Shown piece after piece: positions 6,741 to 11,663 of a stretch of DNA of 14,141 nucleotides (positions are counted from its first letter, which is position 1; every line of letters starts with the position of its first letter). The notes beneath the pieces were generated by a model, which was not told the DNA's origin, made no database searches, and was given only the letters and a program-made list of their open reading frames with translations. A program made the translations under genes and the position numbers. The DNA comes from JBOHUC01 sp050733935 (GTDB lineage: Bacteria > Eisenbacteria > RBG-16-71-46 > DASYSL01). The DNA lies in contig JBOHUC010000041.1 in the NCBI GenBank assembly GCA_050733935.1, positions 1-14,141 of the forward strand. The letters run 5' to 3'.

Positions 6741-6764
6741 GTGCGGGGGCACTTGCCCCCGCAC
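6741..6764 (+). terminator. Strong hairpin after the dockerin-like gene, no T-run
   Basis: A perfect 10-bp inverted repeat, GTGCGGGGGC (6741-6750) and GCCCCCGCAC (6755-6764), closes a four-base ACTT loop, 42 nt after the stop codon. It could extend with CCC (6738-6740) and GGG (6766-6768) across a bulge. No T-tract follows directly, unlike the two later terminators, so it may be a pause site, a 3'-end stabiliser or a factor-assisted terminator. Confidence 0.5.
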
Positions 6765-6853
6765 CGGGACTCGGCCCCGATGGAGTGTGGCCCTCTTTAG
6801 ATTCTCCGTAGGGATGCTGGGTGCTGTTTGGAACCTTCAGATTTCGAATCGAC

Positions 6854-6864
6854 AAAGGAGGTGA
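6854..6864 (+). promoter_or_regulatory. Perfect Shine-Dalgarno-like sequence with no start codon at the right distance
   Basis: AAAGGAGGTGA matches the 16S anti-Shine-Dalgarno over its whole length but lies 114 nt before the chosen start of the next gene. No ATG, GTG or TTG falls 5-12 bases after it. A short TTG-started frame (6892-6981) downstream ends in a TGA overlapping ATG 6978, but its spacing to this site is too long. Either it is a ribosome standby or regulatory site in the leader, or chance. Confidence 0.35.
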
Positions 6865-6977
6865 GGCGGTCAGTTCTGAGGCGTTCGAAGGTTGCGATTC
6901 GTTATTGTGTTCAACCTGTTACCCCCAACAGCATGCTCAACCCCCCCCGTCATAGGGATCTGGGTTTGGAGGCTCCA

Positions 6978-7697
6978 ATGAAGGTCACTCGCATCCTTGC
7001 TTCGCTCCTCTTCCTTGCGGCTGCGGCCAGCACGGCTTCTGCCGTTCCGGCAGTTCGCATGTCGTGGGACAACTGCACGCCTCTCGTGGTCAATAAGGAC
7101 GTGGCTCCTGGGACAATCGCCGGCCTGTACGGCTCGGTCGTCGGCCAGGAACTTCCGCACCAGGGCTACGAAGTGTGGCTGCTCCTCGGCGGCGGCGGCC
7201 CGATTGCCGATGCGTGGCGCTTTGACAGCGATGGCTGCCAGACTCCGGCGGGCATTGCGCTCGACCACACCGCTCCCACGGCGGTCTCGAAGACCTGCCC
7301 GTCGTTCCAGGGCCTCCTGGCGTCGGTTCAGGTGAAGACCTACGACTACGATCCGAGCACGGGCAAGGCCCGCGCCGTGGTCGCGAACGCCTATCCGGCC
7401 GGCATCCTGAATCCGGTTCTCACGCAGCGCTACTTCCTCATGCGCGCGAACTTCGACCACACGTTCTCGGTCAATGGTCCGACCAACCCCGGCGTGGATT
7501 GCGGTGGCCTCGAGCGCGGAGTGTGCGTTCACGTGACGCGCGCCAACTGGCTCGACCTGGCTGGCATCACGATTCCGTTCGCGCTGGAAAACGAGTTCGT
7601 CACGGCTCGCGATCCGGCGAACGACACGCGCTGCCCGGGTGCGACGCCCGTCGAAACAAAGACCTGGGGCCAGATCAAGGACGCCTACAGAAACTAG
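6978..7697 (+). CDS. Secreted six-cysteine protein, paralog 1 of 3, unknown function
   Basis: I do not recognise this family. The 239-residue product has a Sec signal peptide (1-22, ending TASA), so it is exported. Its mature part shares a clear framework with the next two genes: MSWDNCTPLVV (28-38), HQGYEVWLLLG (61-71), DAWRFDSDGCQTPAGI (78-93), SKTCPSFQG (104-112), VVANAYPAGI (134-143), TQRYFLMRANFDHTFSV (149-165), PGVDCGG (171-177) and the C-terminal KTWGQIKDAYRN. Six cysteines (33, 87, 107, 175, 183, 219) match those of paralog 2, suggesting three disulfides in an extracytoplasmic fold. ATG 6978 has GGAGG at 6968-6972. Compared with paralog 2 it lacks a stretch near residues 184-190 and is the most divergent copy. 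A T-run terminator follows, so it is probably transcribed on its own. Confidence 0.72.
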   Translation: MKVTRILASLLFLAAAASTASAVPAVRMSWDNCTPLVVNKDVAPGTIAGLYGSVVGQELPHQGYEVWLLLGGGGPIADAWRFDSDGCQTPAGIALDHTAPTAVSKTCPSFQGLLASVQVKTYDYDPSTGKARAVVANAYPAGILNPVLTQRYFLMRANFDHTFSVNGPTNPGVDCGGLERGVCVHVTRANWLDLAGITIPFALENEFVTARDPANDTRCPGATPVETKTWGQIKDAYRN

Positions 7698-7726
7698 TTG
7701 GCGCTTCTCGCAGAGCCTCAAAACGG

Positions 7727-7759
7727 GGGGCGACCCAGGTCGCCCCTCGTTCCTTTTTT
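7727..7759 (+). terminator. Rho-independent terminator of paralog 1
   Basis: The stem GGGGCGAC (7727-7734) pairs perfectly with GTCGCCCC (7739-7746) across a CCAG loop. It is followed by TCGTTCC and a six-base T-run (7754-7759). It starts 29 nt after the stop codon of the preceding gene. Confidence 0.85.
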
Positions 7760-8210
7760 GGGCGTGTGCCCGACGGGTCTGGATCGCCGGCCGCCCCGAC
7801 GAGGCCGGATCGGGGATCACCGGCCGTCGGCCAGGGTTGGGCCGCACGTCTTCCCGAACCGGCCGATCCGTAGCCAGCCCCCGCGGTGTCTCGACACGCG
7901 TGACCACGCTCCGGCCGAGAGATCCAGCGAGGCCTGAATCTTGCTTTCGAACGGTGGGCCGTGCCCCGAAGCCTGGGGACGGCTGTGCCCCTCTCCCGGG
8001 TAGCCCGCGCCGTCTGTTCGCCAGCCGGAACCGTGTGGCGCATAAGGGATAAATGTTCCGGGGGCGTAAAATTCCAGTTGCCTGAAATCCATGCAGAGAC
8101 CTACTCTCTGCGTACGGTTTCACAATCCAGATCAGCGGGTTACCGGACGGACGGTACCGGAGCTCGACGAGCGGGACGAACCGTTCCGCGGCTACCTTCA
8201 GGAGGGATCC
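7760..8210. other. Intergenic region and leader upstream of paralog 2
   Basis: No gene is supported here; the open frames crossing it lack start signals and family features. The first ~275 bases are GC-rich and unstructured to the eye. From about 8036 the composition turns AT-richer (ATAAGGGATAAATG, then GTAAAATTCC at 8066), where a promoter is likely; TAAAAT at 8067-8072 could be a -10 but no good -35 is visible. A small hairpin GCAGAG/CTCTGC (8093-8111) lies in the presumed leader. From about 8128 the sequence is shared with the leader of paralog 3. Confidence 0.5.
8200..8206 (+). promoter_or_regulatory. Strong ribosome-binding site of paralog 2
   Basis: AGGAGGG sits four bases before ATG 8211 and decides this start over the in-frame ATG at 8091. 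The corresponding site is absent from the otherwise homologous leader of paralog 3. Confidence 0.85.
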
Positions 8211-8999
8211 ATGCGGAAACTGCTAACAAGTCTGGTACTGCTGGGCGCCCTGGGGGTGGTCCACCAGGCGCACGCCGCAATCGGGACGGTCGACGCGTCG
8301 TGGGATGCTTGCGCGCCCATCGTCGTGGACAAGACGACGACCGTCGCCGGGCCCGTCGGTCTCGTGATCTCGATCCTCGGGCATGACGAATTCCATCAGG
8401 GCTACGAAGTCTGGGGCATCCTGGGGACCGCGGCCCGGACCACTCCGGACGCGTGGGCGTTCGATGCGGCAGGGTGTCAGACGCCCGCCGGCATCACGAT
8501 CGACCACCTCTCGCCGGTCGCGCTGAGCAAGACCTGCCCGTCTTTCCAGGGCAACGCCGCGTCTGTCCAGATCAAGGCGTACGACACCGGAGCGGGGTCG
8601 GGTGACCTGCAGTACGATCCGAATCTGCGTCGGCTCGTTCTGGCGAACGCATACCCGGCGGGCATTTCGACGTCCCTTGCGACGCAGCGCTACTTCCTTG
8701 CCCGCTTCCTGTTCGACCATTCGTTCTCGGTCCCCGGGCCCGGGACTCCGGGTGTCGATTGCGGCGGGTACGAGAACGCAATCTGCTTCACGATGCTCGG
8801 CGGAAGCGAACCCGGATCCGTCGCGACAGGCAAGTGGTGGGCGAAGGTGAACTATCTCGATCAGGCGGGTGCTACGCGTGAACTCCCGGTCGGAAATAGG
8901 ATCGCCACGTTCAACAACGCAGGGAACCCCATGGGCTGCGCGGCCGTGCCCGCGGTGAACAAGACCTGGGGACAGATCAAGAGCCAGTACCGGAACTAG
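8211..8999 (+). CDS. Secreted six-cysteine protein, paralog 2 of 3, unknown function
   Basis: A 262-residue exported protein of the same unrecognised family as its neighbours. A signal peptide covers 1-22 (core LLTSLVLLGALGVV, cleavage after AHA). The framework repeats that of paralog 1: SWDACAPIVVDKT (30-42), FHQGYEVWGILG (61-72), DAWAFDAAGCQTPAGI (80-95), SKTCPSFQG (106-114), VLANAYPAGI (143-152), TQRYFLARFLFDHSFSV (158-174), PGVDCGG (180-186) and KTWGQIKSQYRN at the end. Cysteines 34, 89, 109, 184, 192 and 243 match one for one. This is the intact, best-expressed-looking copy: a strong ribosome-binding site, a complete frame and its own terminator. Its leader and coding region were duplicated to give the copy 900 bp downstream. 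There is no catalytic signature; a structural, binding or envelope role is possible but unsupported. Confidence 0.75.
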   Translation: MRKLLTSLVLLGALGVVHQAHAAIGTVDASWDACAPIVVDKTTTVAGPVGLVISILGHDEFHQGYEVWGILGTAARTTPDAWAFDAAGCQTPAGITIDHLSPVALSKTCPSFQGNAASVQIKAYDTGAGSGDLQYDPNLRRLVLANAYPAGISTSLATQRYFLARFLFDHSFSVPGPGTPGVDCGGYENAICFTMLGGSEPGSVATGKWWAKVNYLDQAGATRELPVGNRIATFNNAGNPMGCAAVPAVNKTWGQIKSQYRN

Positions 9000-9031
9000 C
9001 TTCGGATCCACTCCTGAGGTTCCGATTGGAT

Positions 9032-9063
9032 GGGGCGGCGCTCCGGCGCCGCCCCTTGTTTTT
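9032..9063 (+). terminator. Rho-independent terminator of paralog 2
   Basis: A perfect 10-bp stem, GGGGCGGCGC (9032-9041) and GCGCCGCCCC (9046-9055), closes a TCCG loop with a C-G closing pair, the stable UNCG tetraloop type. A TTGTTTTT tail follows (9056-9063). It begins 32 nt after the stop codon and separates copy 2 from copy 3. Confidence 0.9.
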
Positions 9064-9110
9064 CATGACGGCAGTCAGCCCAGATCAGCGATTTACCGGA
9101 CGGACGGACC

Positions 9111-9901
9111 ATGCGGAAACTGCGAACAAGTCTGTTACTTCTGGGCGCCCTGGCGGCCGTCCACCAGGCGCACGCCGCGATCGGGACGGTCGACATGTCG
9201 TGGGATGCTTGCACCCCGATCGTCGTCGACAAGACGACGACCGCCGCCGCGCCCGTCGGTCTCGTGATCTCGATCCTCGGGCATGACGAATTCCATCAGG
9301 GCTACGAGGTCTGGGGCGTCATGGGGACCGCGGCCCGCACCACGCCGGACGCGTGGGCGTTCGATGCCGCCGGCTGCCAGACACCGGCTCGGATCACGAT
9401 CGAGCACCTCACGCCAGTCGCGCTGAGCAAGACCTGCCCGTCGTTTCAGGGGGCCGCCGCTTCCATTCAGGTCAAGACGTTCGATGCCGGGGCGGGGACG
9501 GGCGACCTGAATCTCGATCCGAACTTGCGGCGCTTCGTGCTGGCGAACGCGTACCCGTCCGGCATCTCGACCTCAGTCGCGTCGCAGCGCTACTTCCTCG
9601 CCCGCTTTCTGTTCGATCACTCGATCTCGGTCGTGGGTCCGGGGACTCCGGGGGTCGATTGCGGTGGGCTCGAAAGCGCGTTGTGCTTGTGGCTCCCCTT
9701 GCCGGGGGTTCTCCGGGTCAACTGGCGACGGGTTCGCCCTGGGCGAAGGCGAACTATCTCGATCAGGCGGGCATCACACGGCAGTTCGGTGTCGGCCAAG
9801 GCTACGTTACATTCAACAACGTGGGGAACGCCATGGGTTGCCCTGCCGTGCCCGCGGTGAACAAGACCTGGGGACAGATCAAGAGCCAGTATCGGCAGTA
9901 G
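9111..9901 (+). pseudogene. Secreted six-cysteine protein, paralog 3 of 3, frameshifted
   Basis: Third member of the family, very close to paralog 2. The first frame runs from ATG 9111 (signal peptide MRKLRTSLLLLGALAAVHQA) through SWDACTPIVVDKT, FHQGYEVWGVMG, SKTCPSFQG and PGVDCGG, then leaves homology near 9704 and would end at 9860. Homology resumes in the -1 frame as GGSPGQLATGSPWAKANYLD and runs to KTWGQIKSQYRQ with TAG 9899-9901. Adding one G to the five-G run at 9704-9708 restores a 263-residue protein. The leader has also lost 53 bp, including the ribosome-binding site; only GGACGGACC precedes the ATG. Both defects point to a decaying gene, but the region after the shift is still well conserved, so the loss is recent or the frameshift is a sequencing or assembly error. 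Confidence 0.8.
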
Positions 9902-9947
9902 GCCTGGAGCTCAGTGAGGCTTAGTGCTCAGCGAGGCCTGGAGCTCA
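9900..9947. repeat. 14-bp direct repeat between convergent genes
   Basis: AGGCCTGGAGCTCA occurs at 9900-9913 and again at 9934-9947, 34 bp apart, filling the 43-bp gap between the end of paralog 3 and the stop codon of the opposing gene. The second copy supplies that stop codon (TCA at 9945-9947 on the + strand). No convincing bidirectional terminator stem was found. Confidence 0.7.
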
Positions 9948-11663
9948 ATGGTCCCCGAGGTACGGCGTGATCCGATCCGCGAACACCTGCACGTGGGCCC
10001 CGTCGCGGAGCCGCGCGAGGTTCTCGTTCAGGATCCGCTCTCCCTCGACGATCCGGTAGTCGCGCACCGCCCAGTCCCGTGCCAGATCGAAGGTTCGCTT
10101 GATTCCGGGATAGGAGCGGTCGATCCGCCAGATGACCCAGCCTTCCGGCGTGCGCTCCGGTCCTCCGAGCTGCCCGGACGCGGTGGCGAACATGGCGTCC
10201 TCGAGTCCCGCGTTCGGATTCGTGCCGCGAACGATCGTTCCCGCCCGCCCACCCTCCGCGCCCGTTTCCCCGTGCATCGAATACTCCCGCGCAAGGTCCT
10301 CGAACTTCTCCCCGGCGCGGATGCGCGCGAGCAGCGAATCGGCGAGGGGTTTCCGATCCACCATCAGGATGTGCGCCTCGATCGTAGGCTTGTCGTCGTA
10401 TCGTTCGCGGTCCTTCTCGTAGAAGGCGCGAATGCGCGCCTCGTCCATGGGGACCTTCGCCTGAATCTCGTCCCGGTAGTAGTGGTCGAGCGCGAAGCTT
10501 TCGCGCCGACGGGCGAGCGTCGCAACGACCACTGAATCACGCTCGAGCCCCATCTTTCGCGCCCGACGCACGAGCTCGGGCGCGAGCAGCGGCCGGTCGA
10601 CCGCGGCTTCGAGCGCGGCGCGGTTTCTGACCTCCGGTCGCGAGAGGCCTGGCTGGTAGCCCCAGAAATCGAGATAGCCACCGATCGTCATCGGGCGACC
10701 TTGCAGGAACGCGAGCACGCGGCTCGTATCGGCCGGATCGAACCGAGGCAGGGGAATGGTCGCCCGGAAGGTGGGGATCCCGCTCAGGCTGTCGGTCGAG
10801 GTCCGGGGCGGAATCTCGAGGTGTCTCGCGAGCAAGAGCTCCATGGCGGGCTCCTCGTACCTCACCACGATCTCGCTCTTGACCTGGGCCCGGTAGCGCT
10901 CCCTCAGCTCGGCCAGACGCTTCGAGCGGAACACCCGCTCGAGCTCGACCGTATCGTCGACGTCGATGGGGGCGATCCGGACCTGGAAGCGACGCACCTG
11001 GATGGCCGTGGAGTGTCCGGCGAACGAATAGACCTCGCTCAACTGGCCCGGACGCATGCGCCAGATGATGCGCGCGAGCGTGTCGGGAATCGCCTCGGCC
11101 GCCACGAAGCGCATCGAGTCGGCCGTGGGGGCCTTCGGCCCCCCGGCCGCGATGGCCCGATCGAGCGCGGCAATCGGCGTTCCGGACGCGAGCCGGACGC
11201 GCCAGGCGCGGGCACTCGCGCTGTCCGGGAAAGTGACGAAACGGATCTCGGCGAGCTCGCCGTTCTGGCGCCGGATGAGGTCGAGGTCCTGCGGAGCGGG
11301 GGGCGGCTCCTGGGCCTCGAGGTGCCGCAGGAGCGCGTTCTGAAGCTGCAGATCGACCGTGCGCAGATAGTCAAGCGTCTCCGCCGCGGTCATCGTGAAC
11401 GGGCGCGCCAGCGCCTCTCGTGCGAGGAGCTTCCGATCCACGATCCGGGTGAGGAACTCGAGGCGGGCCGGGATCGGATCCCCTTCCGGTCGCTGGACGG
11501 GCAGGGTCCCGCCCCAGGCACGTGCGAACTCGGAGGGATAGACGGAGCCGCCGTCGAAGATCGCGAGCACCGAATCGTCCGGCGCAGGACGGGCTGCGGA
11601 GGCGGCTCCGACCGGTGATGCGCCGGCGACGCAGAGGAGCAAGCCGAAAAACACCATTCTCAT
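9945..11663 (-). CDS. SurA-like periplasmic peptidyl-prolyl isomerase (parvulin)
   Basis: An exported foldase/chaperone that isomerises prolyl bonds and probably helps fold outer-membrane or secreted proteins. The 572 residues start with a Sec signal peptide (1-23, cleavage after AASA). An N-terminal chaperone segment includes LTRIVDRKLLAREALAR (71-87), typical of SurA/PrsA proteins. A canonical parvulin domain lies at ~428-516: IEAHILMV, ADSLLARIRAGEKFEDLARE (441-460), GGRAGTIVRG and GLEDAMFATASGQLGGP. A diverged parvulin-like segment at ~137-228 (RAWRVRLASGTPIAALDRA, then VRRFQV) suggests two domains as in SurA, the first degenerate. Cys11 lies in the signal core but is preceded by Leu-Leu-Leu, so there is no lipobox. 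The start ATG overlaps the upstream stop by 4 nt, implying translational coupling. Confidence 0.85.
   Translation of the reverse strand: MRMVFFGLLLCVAGASPVGAASAARPAPDDSVLAIFDGGSVYPSEFARAWGGTLPVQRPEGDPIPARLEFLTRIVDRKLLAREALARPFTMTAAETLDYLRTVDLQLQNALLRHLEAQEPPPAPQDLDLIRRQNGELAEIRFVTFPDSASARAWRVRLASGTPIAALDRAIAAGGPKAPTADSMRFVAAEAIPDTLARIIWRMRPGQLSEVYSFAGHSTAIQVRRFQVRIAPIDVDDTVELERVFRSKRLAELRERYRAQVKSEIVVRYEEPAMELLLARHLEIPPRTSTDSLSGIPTFRATIPLPRFDPADTSRVLAFLQGRPMTIGGYLDFWGYQPGLSRPEVRNRAALEAAVDRPLLAPELVRRARKMGLERDSVVVATLARRRESFALDHYYRDEIQAKVPMDEARIRAFYEKDRERYDDKPTIEAHILMVDRKPLADSLLARIRAGEKFEDLAREYSMHGETGAEGGRAGTIVRGTNPNAGLEDAMFATASGQLGGPERTPEGWVIWRIDRSYPGIKRTFDLARDWAVRDYRIVEGERILNENLARLRDGAHVQVFADRITPYLGDH

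Larger units (their letters stand above)
8128..9901 (+). repeat. Tandem duplication of leader plus gene (900-bp period)
   Basis: The start codons of copies 2 and 3 are exactly 900 bp apart (8211 and 9111), and the coding sequences stay in that register for about 480 bases, including a 57-base identical run (8351-8407 and 9251-9307). Homology begins upstream at CAGATCAGCG (8128 and 9081), so part of the leader was copied too. The upstream offset is 953 bp, which shows a 53-bp loss from the leader of copy 3. Confidence 0.9.

Noticed and set aside
9704..9708. Programmed -1 frameshift site in paralog 3
   Set aside because: The zero-frame codons CCG GGG GTT do not form a classic X XXY YYZ slippery heptamer, no stimulatory pseudoknot is evident, and the ribosome-binding site is also missing; gene decay or error is simpler.
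9945..11663. Parvulin as a lipoprotein via Cys11
   Set aside because: The residue before Cys11 is Leu rather than Gly, Ala or Ser, and the hydrophobic core continues past it; a signal peptidase I site at AASA fits.
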